Below are positions 33,703 through 42,633 of a DNA stretch of 64,000 nt, in pieces. The notes under the pieces were generated by a model that was given only the letters and a program-made list of their open reading frames with translations, had not been told where the DNA came from and made no database searches. A program made the translations under genes and the position numbers. Source of the DNA: an uncultured Clostridia bacterium. GTDB taxonomy: Bacteria; Bacillota; Clostridia; Oscillospirales; Acutalibacteraceae. The stretch lies in contig CANPXF010000007.1 in NCBI GenBank assembly GCA_947585745.1, forward strand, positions 1-64,000, read 5' to 3'. The stretch's first letter is position 1, and each line of letters opens with the position of its first letter.

Positions 33703-34749
33703 TTAGGTTATAAAATTCTCAAGCTCCGAAAGCGGAGTTTTTCTCGTAAAGCTTTCGCCGATTTTTTTAAGCAAAACGAGGTTTACGCTTCCGCCGCCCG
33801 CCTTTTTATCTCCTGCGCAGGTTTTCGCAATCTCTCCTATATCGGCTTTATCATCAATGGGAAGATTATATTTTTTACAAAGAGAAATAATTTTTTCAAG
33901 CGTTCCCTTTTCTGTAATTCCCGCCTTTTCGGAGGCCTTAGTAATCATAACCATTCCGATTGCAACAGCCTGCCCGTGCGAAAGCCCCTCAAAATTATAA
34001 ATTTTCTCAAGGCTGTGTCCGAGAGTATGTCCGAAATTGAGGAGCATTCTCTCGCCTGCCTCTTTTTCGTCTCTGTTTACAACATCTCGCTTTATGCTTA
34101 CGCATCTCTCGATAACATCATCAATAATCTCAAGCGCATTTTTATCCTCTAATGTTTTAAAAAGCGCGTCGTCCTTGATACACCCGTATTTTATAACCTC
34201 CGCCATACCGTCGTTTATATAATACTCGGGCAGAGTTTTAAGCGTATTCGGGTCTATAATTACCAAAATCGGCTGATGAAACGCTCCGACGAGGTTTTTC
34301 CCCTGCTTTATATCAACGCCTGTTTTTCCGCCGACCGAGGAATCAACCTGCGCCAAAAGCGAGGTAGGAATCTGAACAAAATCAATTCCGCGCATATAGG
34401 TTGACGCGGCAAAGCCTGCCATATCCCCTGCTACTCCTCCGCCGAGGGCGACTACCAAATCTTTTCTCGACATATGAAACTCTGCCATATGGTCGTACAT
34501 ATCGGAAACGGCAGATAGGTTTTTGCTCTTTTCTCCCGCGGGGAACACAAACAAACTCGTATTAAACCCGTTCTCATTCAGCGAGAGAACAACGTCATGC
34601 GCGTAAATTTTTTCAACATTGCTGTCGGTTATGACAGTAACCTTTGACGCGCCCGATACATTTTTTATAAGCCTGCCCGCGTTTTTAATCAATCCGCGCT
34701 CTATAAGAATATCGTAGGGAGTATTCGTTTGTACCTTTACAACTCTCAT
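33703..34749 (-). CDS. aroB: 3-dehydroquinate synthase
   Basis: A 348-residue NAD- and zinc-dependent enzyme converting DAHP to 3-dehydroquinate. Visible are VALGGGVAGDMAGFAASTYMRG (NAD/phosphate site), the QIPTSLLAQVDSSVGGKTGVD signature, and the zinc ligands in NFGHTLGHSLE and LSHGQAVAIGM. Its ATG overlaps the tyrA stop by 4 bases. Confidence 0.97.
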   Translation of the reverse strand: MRVVKVQTNTPYDILIERGLIKNAGRLIKNVSGASKVTVITDSNVEKIYAHDVVLSLNENGFNTSLFVFPAGEKSKNLSAVSDMYDHMAEFHMSRKDLVVALGGGVAGDMAGFAASTYMRGIDFVQIPTSLLAQVDSSVGGKTGVDIKQGKNLVGAFHQPILVIIDPNTLKTLPEYYINDGMAEVIKYGCIKDDALFKTLEDKNALEIIDDVIERCVSIKRDVVNRDEKEAGERMLLNFGHTLGHSLEKIYNFEGLSHGQAVAIGMVMITKASEKAGITEKGTLEKIISLCKKYNLPIDDKADIGEIAKTCAGDKKAGGGSVNLVLLKKIGESFTRKTPLSELENFIT

Positions 34750-35576
34750 TCTCCGAGCGCCTCCTTAGTTTTATGAGCCTTTTCCAAAAGCTCCTCTATC
34801 CTTTTCTTGTCGTTAGCTTTTACCGCGTCTGTTATAGCGTGAATATTATCAATAAGAGTGTCAAGCTCGCCGATTAAAGGCTCTCTGTTTTCCAAAAAAA
34901 GCTCGCTCCAAAGCTCGGCGTTGATGTTGGCAACTCTCGAAACATCCTTATAGGAGCCTGCGGAAAAGCCCTTGTGATTTTTACAGCACGGGCTTAACAC
35001 ATAAGCGCAAGCCAAAACGTGCGGGAGCTGTGATGTAAAGGCTATCATTCTGTCATGTTCTTCGGGAGTCGTTATCTTAACCATCGCAAATTTCAGCTCT
35101 AAAGCTAAATCGGAAAGAACCTGAACGGACTTTTCACTCGCATTACAGGGAACGATAATATAGCTTGCGCCGTTATAAAGAGTTTCGTCCGCTGAATCGT
35201 ATCCGTTCGTTTCCTTGCCCGCCATAGGGTGGCTTCCCACAAATTCAAACCCGAACTTTTCGGAAAGCTCGGAAAGCCTGGGGCAGATTTCCGATTTAAT
35301 ACCTGCGGAATCTGTTACAATTGCGCCCTTTTTTATATATTCTCCGTACTTTTCAACAAAGCTTACCGACGCCTTTGGATAAAGAGCAAGAATAATCACG
35401 TCGGCTTGACCAAGACTTTTTTCGTCGCCCATTTCGTCAATTGCTCCGTCGTCGTAGGCTTTTTTTAACGTAGATTTCGTGCGGTTCATTCCAATTACAT
35501 AATGGTTGGTATATTTTTTTATCGCCTTGCAAAAGCTTCCGCCGATAATACCCATACCGATGACCGCGATTTTCAT
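34746..35576 (-). CDS. tyrA: Prephenate dehydrogenase
   Basis: A 276-residue NAD(P)-dependent enzyme of tyrosine synthesis. The Rossmann motif IGMGIIGGSFCKAIK opens the protein, and GSHPMAGKE with the catalytic His is near residue 117. Many Firmicute TyrA proteins carry a C-terminal ACT domain to about 360 residues; this one stops before it, so feedback control may be absent or different. It sits 22 bases after aroF. Confidence 0.94.
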   Translation of the reverse strand: MKIAVIGMGIIGGSFCKAIKKYTNHYVIGMNRTKSTLKKAYDDGAIDEMGDEKSLGQADVIILALYPKASVSFVEKYGEYIKKGAIVTDSAGIKSEICPRLSELSEKFGFEFVGSHPMAGKETNGYDSADETLYNGASYIIVPCNASEKSVQVLSDLALELKFAMVKITTPEEHDRMIAFTSQLPHVLACAYVLSPCCKNHKGFSAGSYKDVSRVANINAELWSELFLENREPLIGELDTLIDNIHAITDAVKANDKKRIEELLEKAHKTKEALGE

Positions 35577-35598
35577 ATAATCACTAACTTTCCAATCC

Positions 35599-36606
35599 TC
35601 AGCCCAAGGCTTTCTTTAAGTCAAAAATTTTCTTCGCAACGTTGTCAAACTGCTTCGGAGTGAGCGACTGAGCGCCGTCCGAAAGCGCGTGGGGCGGGTC
35701 GTTATGCACCTCGATAATAAGTCCGTCCGCTCCCGCGGCAACAGCCGCCATCGCAAGCGGTTCAACGAGCCAGCTTTTTCCCGAGGCGTGGCTCGGGTCG
35801 GCAATTACGGGAAGATGCGAAAGCTTTTTAATAATCGGAATAGCCGAAACGTCCATCGTGTTTCTTGTAAAGTTTTCATATGTACGGATACCGCGCTCGC
35901 AAAGAATAACCTTGTTGTTTCCGCCTGCCATAATATACTCGGCAGACATCAGCCACTCCTCAATCGTCGCGGAGAGTCCGCGCTTTAAAAGAACAGGCTT
36001 ATCAATTTTTCCGAGCTCCTTTAAAAGCTCAAAATTCTGCATATTTCTCGCGCCGACCTGAATTATGTCAACAGACTCAAACATATCTATATGAGAGGTT
36101 CTCATAATTTCCGTAACAATTGGAAGTCCCGTTTCCTTGCGCGCGATTTTCAGAAGGTCCAAGCCCTCGGATTTAAGCCCCTGAAAGGCATAGGGCGAGG
36201 TTCTCGGCTTAAACGCTCCGCCTCTTAAAATCGTTGCCCCGCTCTTTTTAACAGACTTCGCGACTTCGACAATTTGCTTTTCGCTTTCAACCGAGCAGGG
36301 TCCCGCCATAATATTAAGACTTCCGTCACCGATTTTAATTCCGTTTCCGAGGTCAATAACGGTATTCTCGGGGTGAAATTTTCTGTTTGCCTTTTTATAC
36401 GGCTCCTGTACGCGTTTTACGCTTTCAACTATGTCCTGCGCGTCAATATATTCAATGTCAATTTGGGTAGTATCGCCTAAAAGTCCGAGTACAGTTGAAT
36501 GAACTCCGTTCCATACATTAACCTTCACGTCATATTTTTCTTTAAGCATTTCAGAAAAATTAAGCTGTTGCTCTTTAGTACATTCGGGTTTTAATACAAT
36601 AATCAA
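35599..36606 (-). CDS. aroF: 3-deoxy-7-phosphoheptulonate synthase (AroA-beta type)
   Basis: A 335-residue DAHP synthase catalysing the first shikimate step. An N-terminal ferredoxin-like regulatory domain (about 1-68) precedes the KDO8P/DAHP-type barrel with IMAGPCSVESEKQ, RGGAFKPRTSPYAFQG, CERGIRTYE and DPSHASGKS. It starts with TTG (TTGATTATTGTA), with AAGGGA upstream. It has its own strong promoter inside the operon. Confidence 0.95.
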   Translation of the reverse strand: MIIVLKPECTKEQQLNFSEMLKEKYDVKVNVWNGVHSTVLGLLGDTTQIDIEYIDAQDIVESVKRVQEPYKKANRKFHPENTVIDLGNGIKIGDGSLNIMAGPCSVESEKQIVEVAKSVKKSGATILRGGAFKPRTSPYAFQGLKSEGLDLLKIARKETGLPIVTEIMRTSHIDMFESVDIIQVGARNMQNFELLKELGKIDKPVLLKRGLSATIEEWLMSAEYIMAGGNNKVILCERGIRTYENFTRNTMDVSAIPIIKKLSHLPVIADPSHASGKSWLVEPLAMAAVAAGADGLIIEVHNDPPHALSDGAQSLTPKQFDNVAKKIFDLKKALG

Positions 36607-36657
36607 TTCAAATCATCCCTTTATATTTAATAAATTCGTGTATAATATCCGCAAAAT

Positions 36658-36686
36658 ATATTAGCACTTTAAAGCGCTGATGTCAA
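36658..36686 (-). promoter_or_regulatory. aroF promoter with palindrome in its spacer
   Basis: On the minus strand, TTGACA (36681-36686) and TAATAT (36658-36663) are 17 bases apart. The spacer is almost entirely the dyad AGCACTTTAAAGCGCT (36663-36678), with one mismatch. Such a dyad between -35 and -10 is a plausible repressor operator. The promoter begins just past the aroK stop. Confidence 0.75.
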
Positions 36687-36688
36687 GC

Positions 36689-37189
36689 TTAGCGAAGTAT
36701 GCTGAGAATTATATCCGCAACATATCCCGACGCAAAATTTCCGTCAACATAAACCGACGACGCTCCCTTATAAATCGGGGTTCTTTTGTTGAGCATTTCC
36801 CTGATTTTTTCGTCACGGTTTTCAACCTGCAGGAGCGGTCTTTTCGTATCGTGCCTAAGCCTTTCGCAGAGAATTTCATACTTAACGTCAATAAAAACGA
36901 TTCTTCCCGTTTTATTAAGAATGTCGATATTTTTTTGAAAAGTCAGTGTTCCGCCCCCCGAGGCGATAATAATACCTCTCCTTTGTGAAAGCTCAAAACA
37001 AACCCCGCTTTCAATTTCACGGAATTTTTCCTCTCCGTATTTCTCAAAAATTTCGCTCACCGTCATATTTGTTTTTTTCTCAATATATCTGTCCATATCA
37101 ATAAACGGTCTTTTTGTTTTCTCGGAAAGTATTTTTCCGATTGTGCTTTTTCCGCACCCCATAAAACCGCAGAGAATAATATTCTTCAT
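36689..37189 (-). CDS. aroK: Shikimate kinase
   Basis: A 166-residue P-loop kinase phosphorylating shikimate. Walker A GFMGCGKSTIGK is near residue 7, the shikimate-binding DMDRYIEKK near 32, the GGGTL motif near 78, and the lid RPLLQVENR near 115. I use the ATG at 37189, which overlaps the aroE stop by 4 bases (ATGA), instead of the frame 33 bases longer. Confidence 0.96.
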   Translation of the reverse strand: MKNIILCGFMGCGKSTIGKILSEKTKRPFIDMDRYIEKKTNMTVSEIFEKYGEEKFREIESGVCFELSQRRGIIIASGGGTLTFQKNIDILNKTGRIVFIDVKYEILCERLRHDTKRPLLQVENRDEKIREMLNKRTPIYKGASSVYVDGNFASGYVADIILSILR

Positions 37190-38025
37190 CGGCTCATAAG
37201 CTCCTTCGCCGAGTCGGCGCATAGCCTTTCAATATCACCCGCGTCATATGTGCTTTTATCCCAATGATAGTGAGAAACTACAGCCTGCCAGACGAGCATC
37301 GACATTCCCCCCTGCGCGTTGCTCCCGTTTTTCTTCGCGTTTTTAATGAGCTTAGTTTCGAGAGGATTATAAACAGCGTCAAAAACATTGGCACATTTTT
37401 TAAGCTGAATATCGCTTACAGGCTGAAAATCCGTATTAGGCGACATACCTATCGGCGTAGCGTTTATAAGCGTAGTAATATCTCCCGAAAGCTCGGGAAT
37501 TGTAATATAGCTTACCTTGGGGTTTTCAAGCGTCAGATTAATTTCGGAAATCAGTTTTTCCGCCATTTGTATATCTTCTTTTCTGACAGCAAACTCAACC
37601 GCTACATTTCTAAGCAAAACCTCATACGCCATAGTACGGGCCACGCCTCCGCAACCGAGAATTACAACTCGTCCGTCAATCGGAATTTCAGCGTATTCAA
37701 GCGCTTTTATGAATCCGTCGGGGTCTGTTGTATATCCCTTTGATACTCCGTTTTTATTGGAAACGGTATTTACGCTTCCGTACATTTTCGCTTTTTCATC
37801 AATACAGTCCAAAAACGGTATTATCGCCTGCTTATGGGGAATAGTTATATTATAACCGTCAAGCTTTTTTAAAATCCCGTTGTAGTCTCTCTCAATATTC
37901 TTCGGGTCAATATCTAAAACACCGTAATCCGCGTCTGTTCCCGAAAGCTCAAAAAGTCTTTTGTGAATAAACGGCGACATTGTGTGACCTATAGGATGTC
38001 CGATAACCGCGTATTTTTTAGACAT
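37186..38025 (-). CDS. aroE: Shikimate dehydrogenase
   Basis: A 279-residue NADPH-dependent enzyme. It has VIGHPIGHTMSPFIHKRLF (shikimate site), the NITIPHKQ catalytic lysine motif, the Rossmann loop ILGCGGVARTM and INATPIGMSP. The ATG at 38025 has GGGAGG 8-9 bases upstream and is preferred over a frame 15 bases longer. It is the first gene of the aromatic operon, divergent from acpP. Confidence 0.96.
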   Translation of the reverse strand: MSKKYAVIGHPIGHTMSPFIHKRLFELSGTDADYGVLDIDPKNIERDYNGILKKLDGYNITIPHKQAIIPFLDCIDEKAKMYGSVNTVSNKNGVSKGYTTDPDGFIKALEYAEIPIDGRVVILGCGGVARTMAYEVLLRNVAVEFAVRKEDIQMAEKLISEINLTLENPKVSYITIPELSGDITTLINATPIGMSPNTDFQPVSDIQLKKCANVFDAVYNPLETKLIKNAKKNGSNAQGGMSMLVWQAVVSHYHWDKSTYDAGDIERLCADSAKELMSR

Positions 38026-38091
38026 AACTTCGCCTCCCAAAGCATAAGATAAGTTAAATATATAAAAAAAGTAAAATTTTTGAAATAATTA

Positions 38092-38143
38092 TTGACAAAG
38101 TGGTAATTTACTAATAATATAGTTTAGTAACAACTAAGTTGTT
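38092..38143 (+). promoter_or_regulatory. acpP promoter with flanking dyads
   Basis: TTGACA (38092-38097) and TAATAT (38115-38120) are 17 bases apart. TTACTAA (38108-38114) and TTAGTAA (38124-38130) form a perfect 7-bp dyad straddling the -10 box. A second dyad AACAAC-TAA-GTTGTT (38129-38143) abuts it, and TGTTTGCTTA is repeated at 38140 and 38152. These look like operator sequences, perhaps for a fatty-acid-synthesis regulator; the identity is inferred. Confidence 0.7.
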
Positions 38144-38178
38144 TGCTTAGATGTTTGCTTAAACCATTGTAACAAAAA

Positions 38179-38205
38179 AACACCGCTTTGTCTATAGCAG
38201 GTGTT
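38179..38205 (+). other. Leader hairpin of acpP mRNA
   Basis: AACACC-GCT (38179-38187) pairs with AGC-(A)-GGTGTT (38196-38205), with one bulged A. It sits 17 bases upstream of the GGAGG ribosome-binding site, with no T run, so it is more likely a stabilising or regulatory leader stem than a terminator. Confidence 0.45.
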
Positions 38206-38235
38206 CTGAGAAAATTATTTTAGGAGGATAATAAA

Positions 38236-38463
38236 ATGGTATTAGAAAAAGTAAAAGCTATTTTAGCTGAACAGTTTGACGTTGAAGAAGATAAGATTAC
38301 GGAAGAAACTAACCTTCAAGACGATTTAGGTGCAGATTCTCTTGACGTTGTTGACCTTCTTATGTCGATTGAGGACGAGTTTGAAATTGAAGTTCCCGAC
38401 GACGAAATTGAGAACATTAAGACTGTCGGCGCTCTTGTAAGCTACATCGAAGCTAACTCATAA
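38236..38463 (+). CDS. acpP: Acyl carrier protein
   Basis: A 75-residue acidic carrier of fatty-acid synthesis. The phosphopantetheine Ser is in LGADSLDVVDLLM, near residue 36. Helix and acid pattern and length are typical. It is monocistronic with a strong promoter and terminator, away from the usual fab genes. GGAGGAT precedes the ATG. Confidence 0.97.
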   Translation: MVLEKVKAILAEQFDVEEDKITEETNLQDDLGADSLDVVDLLMSIEDEFEIEVPDDEIENIKTVGALVSYIEANS

Positions 38464-38476
38464 TCTTTTAAAATTT

Positions 38477-38509
38477 GCAGGGACTTATGTCCCTGCCTTT
38501 TCTTTTTTT
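38477..38509 (+). terminator. acpP terminator
   Basis: GCAGGGAC (38477-38484) and GTCCCTGC (38489-38496) form a perfect 8-bp stem with loop TTAT, followed by CTTTTCTTTTTTT. Confidence 0.92.
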
Positions 38510-38570
38510 GGGATTTTTAATCTTTTTCATATAAATTAACGATTACTTTAAACATTCAAGGTTAAATTGC

Positions 38571-38599
38571 TTGAAAAACTCGCGGATTTTATGTATAAT
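38571..38599 (+). promoter_or_regulatory. proS-metA promoter
   Basis: TTGAAA (38571-38576) and consensus TATAAT (38594-38599) with a 17-base spacer. The leader is only about 35 bases, so there is no room for a T-box. Confidence 0.8.
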
Positions 38600-38639
38600 G
38601 GGAATGTTATAGATATAGAATTGTAATTCGGAGGAAAGT

Positions 38640-40079
38640 ATGGCAGATAATAAAAAAATGGTTGAGGCGATTACAAGCCGAGATGAGGATTTTGCGAAAT
38701 GGTATACGGATATTGTTAAGAAAGCGGAGCTTGTCGATTATTCGAGCGTTAAGGGCTGTATGGTTTTCCGCCCGTACGGTTACGCTATATGGGAAAATAT
38801 CCAGGCGGATATGGACAGACGCTTTAAGGAAACAGGCGTTGAGAACGTTTATATGCCGATGTTTATCCCCGAAAGCCTTCTCCAAAAGGAAAAGGACCAC
38901 GTTGAGGGATTCGCTCCCGAGTGCGCGTGGGTTACAATCGGCGGTCAGGAAAAGCTGAACGAACGCCTTTGCGTTCGTCCTACCTCTGAAACATTATTTT
39001 GCGAGCATTATAAAAAGGTCATAGAAACATATCGTGATTTGCCAAAGCTTTACAACCAATGGTGTTCCGTTGTAAGATGGGAAAAAACGACGAGGCCCTT
39101 CCTCAGAAACTCCGAGTTTTTGTGGCAGGAAGGTCACACAATGCACGAAACGGCAAAAGAAGCGCAGGAAGAAACTCTGCGTATGCTGAAGGTTTACGAG
39201 GACTTTTACCGTGATACTCTCGCAATTCCCGCCGTTGTCGGCAAAAAAACCGAAAAAGAGAAATTTGCGGGAGCCGAGGCTACATATACAATTGAGCCTA
39301 TGATGCACAACGGAGTTGCTCTGCAGGGCGGAACATCTCACTACTTCGGCGACGGTTTCGCAAAGAATTTTGATATAAAATTCCAGGGACGCGACAACAA
39401 GCTCCATTATCCTCACCAAACCTCATGGGGCGTTTCAACAAGAATGATTGGCGCGATTATTATGGTTCACGGCGATGACGATGGACTTATTCTCCCTCCG
39501 AAGGTAAGTCCTGTTCAGGTTGCTATTATTCCTATCGCTATGCACAAAGAAGGCGTTTTGGAAAAAGCGCGGGAGCTTAAAGAAAGACTTCAAAAGCAAT
39601 TCCGCGTTAAGCTTGACGACAGCGACCACGCGCCAGGCTGGAAATTCTCGGAATACGAAATGAAAGGCGTTCCCGTAAGAGTTGAAATCGGCCCCAAGGA
39701 TATTGAAAACGGTCAATGCGTGATTGTTCGCAGAGATACGCGCGAAAAGATTTTTACTCCTCTTGAAAATCTTGAGGAAACGGTTAAAAAAACCTTAGAG
39801 CAAATTCACAACGATATGTACGACAGAGCGCTTAAAAATATGCAGGAGAAAACCCACGTCGCAACAACCTATGAACAATTTGTTGAGCTTGGAAAAGAGC
39901 AGGGCGGATTTATTAAAGCGATGTGGTGCGGTGACAGCGAATGCGAAGAAAAGCTGAAAGAAGTTACAGGCGGAGTTAAGAGCCGTTGTATCCCGTTTGA
40001 GGAGGAGCATTTGGCCGACACCTGCGTTTGCTGTCAGAAAAAAGCCAAACATATGGTATACTGGGGCAAGCAGTATTAA
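38640..40079 (+). CDS. proS: Prolyl-tRNA synthetase (archaeal/eukaryote-like type)
   Basis: A 479-residue class II synthetase without the large editing insertion of the E. coli type. It has [17 protein letters not shown], motif 2 region [22 protein letters not shown], and a C-terminal domain with zinc-type cysteines ([17 protein letters not shown]) ending in aromatic WGKQY. This ProS type occurs in several Clostridia. It probably shares a transcript with metA, 20 bases downstream. Confidence 0.97.
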   Translation: MADNKKMVEAITSRDEDFAKWYTDIVKKAELVDYSSVKGCMVFRPYGYAIWENIQADMDRRFKETGVENVYMPMFIPESLLQKEKDHVEGFAPECAWVTIGGQEKLNERLCVRPTSETLFCEHYKKVIETYRDLPKLYNQWCSVVRWEKTTRPFLRNSEFLWQEGHTMHETAKEAQEETLRMLKVYEDFYRDTLAIPAVVGKKTEKEKFAGAEATYTIEPMMHNGVALQGGTSHYFGDGFAKNFDIKFQGRDNKLHYPHQTSWGVSTRMIGAIIMVHGDDDGLILPPKVSPVQVAIIPIAMHKEGVLEKARELKERLQKQFRVKLDDSDHAPGWKFSEYEMKGVPVRVEIGPKDIENGQCVIVRRDTREKIFTPLENLEETVKKTLEQIHNDMYDRALKNMQEKTHVATTYEQFVELGKEQGGFIKAMWCGDSECEEKLKEVTGGVKSRCIPFEEEHLADTCVCCQKKAKHMVYWGKQY

Positions 40080-40099
40080 TTTGATTTAACGGTGATTAT

Positions 40100-41029
40100 A
40101 TGCCAATTAAAGTACAAAGTCATCTGCCCGCTATAAAAATTCTTGAGGGCGAAAACATCTTTATTATGCCCGAAGAAAGGGCAATGACGCAGGACATACG
40201 TCCGCTTAAAATTATTATTTTAAATCTTATGCCGACTAAAATCGAAACCGAAACCCAGCTTATGCGGCTTCTCGGCAACAGCCCACTGCAGGTGGATATT
40301 GAACTTTTGCAAATGGCTACTCATAAGTCGAAAAACACCTCGCGCAGACATCTCACAACCTTTTACAAAACCTTTGACGAAATTAAAGAACAGCGCTTTG
40401 ACGGTATGATTATCACGGGCGCTCCCGTTGAGCTTATGGATTTTGAGGAGGTCGATTACTGGGAGGAGCTTTGTGAAATTATAGACTGGTCGAAGAAAAA
40501 CGTCTATTCAACGTTTCACATCTGCTGGGGCGCGCAGGCGGGATTATACCACCGTTACGGCGTAAGAAAATTTGAGTTTGAAGAAAAGCTTTCGGGCGTT
40601 TTTGAACACAAAATTCTAAACCCCCTCCACCCCCTTTTAAGAGGCTTTGACGACACATTCAAGATACCTCACTCGCGTTTTACGGGAGTTGAGGAAGACG
40701 ATATTTTAAAAAAAGATAAGCTTGAAATACTCGCAAAGGGCGATGAGGCGGGAGTCGCAATAGTTTGCAACAAAAACGGCCGTGAATTTTACATCCTCGG
40801 TCACGCGGAATACGACCGCGACACTCTCGCAAGGGAATATTTCAGAGATATTAACAGAGGTCTTGACGCAAGCATACCCTCAAACTATTTTCCCGACGAC
40901 GACCCGAGCCAAATTCCGCCGATGAGCTGGCGCAGTTACGCTTCTCTCTTGTTTTCAAACTGGCTTAATTACTACGTCTATCAGCAGACTCCGTACGACC
41001 TGGAGGACTTAAAAAAGATGTACGAATAA
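40100..41029 (+). CDS. metA: Homoserine O-acyltransferase MetA
   Basis: A 309-residue enzyme, the same length as the family. The nucleophile Cys142 lies in [18 protein letters not shown] and the glutamate and His of the catalytic set are in [11 protein letters not shown]. In Firmicutes, MetA commonly uses acetyl-CoA; succinyl versus acetyl specificity is not decided here. It starts at GGTGATTATATG, the same 12-base initiation context as pdaB. Confidence 0.95.
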   Translation: MPIKVQSHLPAIKILEGENIFIMPEERAMTQDIRPLKIIILNLMPTKIETETQLMRLLGNSPLQVDIELLQMATHKSKNTSRRHLTTFYKTFDEIKEQRFDGMIITGAPVELMDFEEVDYWEELCEIIDWSKKNVYSTFHICWGAQAGLYHRYGVRKFEFEEKLSGVFEHKILNPLHPLLRGFDDTFKIPHSRFTGVEEDDILKKDKLEILAKGDEAGVAIVCNKNGREFYILGHAEYDRDTLAREYFRDINRGLDASIPSNYFPDDDPSQIPPMSWRSYASLLFSNWLNYYVYQQTPYDLEDLKKMYE

Positions 41030-41070
41030 CAAAAGCCTACAAATACGCCGAAAATATTAATTGACCTCAC

Positions 41071-41108
41071 GGGATAACGCCTGATAACTCAAGGCGTTAT
41101 CCCTTTCT
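41071..41108 (+). terminator. metA terminator
   Basis: GGGATAACGCC (41071-41081) and GGCGTTATCCC (41093-41103) form a perfect 11-bp stem with an 11-base loop, followed by TTTCTGTTT. Confidence 0.8.
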
Positions 41109-41119
41109 GTTTACATTGG

Positions 41120-41155
41120 CAAGGGGACTGTATCAAAGAAGATACAGTCCCCTTG
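41120..41155. repeat. Perfect 15-bp hairpin between metA and sigF
   Basis: CAAGGGGACTGTATC (41120-41134) and its exact inverse (41141-41155) flank a 6-base loop. No U run follows on either strand, so an ordinary terminator is unlikely. It may be a miniature repeat or a protein- or RNase-target stem between convergent genes. Confidence 0.6.
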
Positions 41156-41189
41156 TCTGGAGATTTTATGAAAGGCAGATTACAGGCGA

Positions 41190-41849
41190 TTAAACAGAAA
41201 GCTTTTCCCTCATAAAAGTGAGGATTTTTTTCTCTCTTCGGCTGACTTGAACCTGCGTCATATTTAAAACCTTAGCGGTTTCGCTTTGTGTCTGAAACTT
41301 AAAATAACGCAGTTCAATTATCTTTTTATCATCATTGCTCAAAAGATTTATAACCTCGCTCAGAGCAAGCTTTTCTGTCAGCTTATCCATTATATCATCG
41401 GTAGGTAAATCAATCTGTCGGTTTTCGTCGTCTTCACCGCTGTTGGTAAGCGAAATCGGATAACGTGACGCGTTTATCGCGTCGGCTACCTTTTCCTCGG
41501 GTACGCATAAATTTTTTGACAGCTCCGAAACAGTCGGACTTCTCCCGAATTTATCCTGAAAAGCCTGAGTTTCCCTGTTAATTTTAAGCGAAAGCTCCTT
41601 TAAACTACGGCTGACTTTAACGCTCCCCCCGTCGCGGAACAGACGCTTTATCTCTCCGAGAATTACGGGTACCGCATAGGTGGAAAGCTGAAGCTTTAAA
41701 TCGGGGTTAAAATTATTAACTGCCTTGACAAGGCCGACACATCCCGCGGAAAAAAGCTCCTCATACTCAATACCACGGTTTCTAAAGCGCTTACAGCACG
41801 CGTGAACAAGAGCCAGGTTGTCCTCTACAATTTTATCGCGCTCGTTCAT
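41190..41849 (-). CDS. sigF: RNA polymerase forespore sigma factor SigF
   Basis: A 219-residue sigma-70 family factor, third gene of spoIIA. Region 2 contains YEELFSAGCVGLVKAVNNF, region 3 SPTVSELSKNLCVPEEKV, and region 4 QSETAKVLNMTQVQVSRREKKI. SigF starts forespore-specific transcription and is held inactive by SpoIIAB. Its ATG overlaps the spoIIAB stop by 4 bases. Confidence 0.96.
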   Translation of the reverse strand: MNERDKIVEDNLALVHACCKRFRNRGIEYEELFSAGCVGLVKAVNNFNPDLKLQLSTYAVPVILGEIKRLFRDGGSVKVSRSLKELSLKINRETQAFQDKFGRSPTVSELSKNLCVPEEKVADAINASRYPISLTNSGEDDENRQIDLPTDDIMDKLTEKLALSEVINLLSNDDKKIIELRYFKFQTQSETAKVLNMTQVQVSRREKKILTFMREKLSV

Positions 41850-42280
41850 CTAAGCGGTACTATCTTTTTCGTAAGGGTAACGCTCGTTCCCTTTTCGGGT
41901 ACGGAGTGGACCTTTACGCTGTCCATAAAGCTCTGCATAACTGCAAAGCCCAGTCCCGCGCGTTCCTCGTCCTTTGCGGTTGTAAACAGCGGTTGCATAG
42001 CCTCTTTAACATCCTCAATTCCGACGCCTTTATCACGGATTTTTATTATAACAAGCTTGTCCTCGGTAATTTTAGCGTCTATGTAAACCGTACCGATTTC
42101 ACGGCGGTAGCCGTGGACTATGCAGTTTGTAACCGCCTCGCTGACCGCGGTTTTTATATCGGCAAGCTCCCCGATTGTCGGGTCAAGCTCCATAACAAAC
42201 GCTGAAACCGCGCTCCTCGCAAAGCTTTCGTTAATGCTTTTGCTCGGAAAATTCAAGTGCATTTCATTTACCACATTCAT
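41846..42280 (-). CDS. spoIIAB: Anti-sigma F factor SpoIIAB
   Basis: A 144-residue GHKL-fold serine kinase and anti-sigma factor. It has NEMHLNFPSKSINESFAR at the N-terminus, N-box SEAVTNCIVHGY, G1 IRDKGVGI and the PLFTTAKDEERAGLGFAVMQ ATP lid. It inhibits SigF and phosphorylates SpoIIAA. Its ATG follows the spoIIAA stop with no gap. Confidence 0.96.
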   Translation of the reverse strand: MNVVNEMHLNFPSKSINESFARSAVSAFVMELDPTIGELADIKTAVSEAVTNCIVHGYRREIGTVYIDAKITEDKLVIIKIRDKGVGIEDVKEAMQPLFTTAKDEERAGLGFAVMQSFMDSVKVHSVPEKGTSVTLTKKIVPLR

Positions 42281-42580
42281 TTATAACACCCCCAATGAAG
42301 TAACACCGCTTAGCTCGATTATGCGGGAAAGATTCTCGGGTATATTTTTAATTTTCAATTCTCCGCCTACAAGCCCCACGGCGCGGTAACGGCCCATAAT
42401 AAGTCCTATCCCCGAGCTGTCCATAAAACTCACCTTTGAAAAGTCGAGTTCAAGACGGCGCGGACGCAGGGAATTTATACGGCTGTCGATTGTCGTGCGG
42501 AGATTGGCGGCGCGATTATGGTCAATCTCTCCGTTTAAATAAACGGTCAAAACATCATTTTTATAGTCTGTTTGTATCAT
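42281..42580 (-). CDS. spoIIAA: Anti-sigma F factor antagonist SpoIIAA
   Basis: A 99-residue STAS protein. The phosphorylation site is the second Ser of MDSSGIGLIMGRY near residue 56. When dephosphorylated it frees SigF by binding SpoIIAB. GGGAGAAG precedes the ATG. A hairpin separates it from folC upstream. Confidence 0.95.
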   Translation of the reverse strand: MIQTDYKNDVLTVYLNGEIDHNRAANLRTTIDSRINSLRPRRLELDFSKVSFMDSSGIGLIMGRYRAVGLVGGELKIKNIPENLSRIIELSGVTSLGVL

Positions 42581-42603
42581 AAGTCTGCTTCTCCCAAATA
42601 AAT

Positions 42604-42633
42604 AGCCTGTACCAATAATAATTGATACAGGCT
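42604..42633 (-). terminator. Hairpin between folC and spoIIAA
   Basis: A 13-bp stem (42604-42616 with 42621-42633, one G-U pair on the minus strand, loop of 4) lies just after the folC stop. On the minus strand it is followed by ATTTATTT and then the spoIIAA ribosome-binding site. It probably insulates spoIIA from folC transcription. Confidence 0.65.

Noticed and set aside
38510..38639. T-box leader upstream of proS.
   Set aside because: The interval between promoter and ATG is too short, and no T-box sequence or specifier stem is present.
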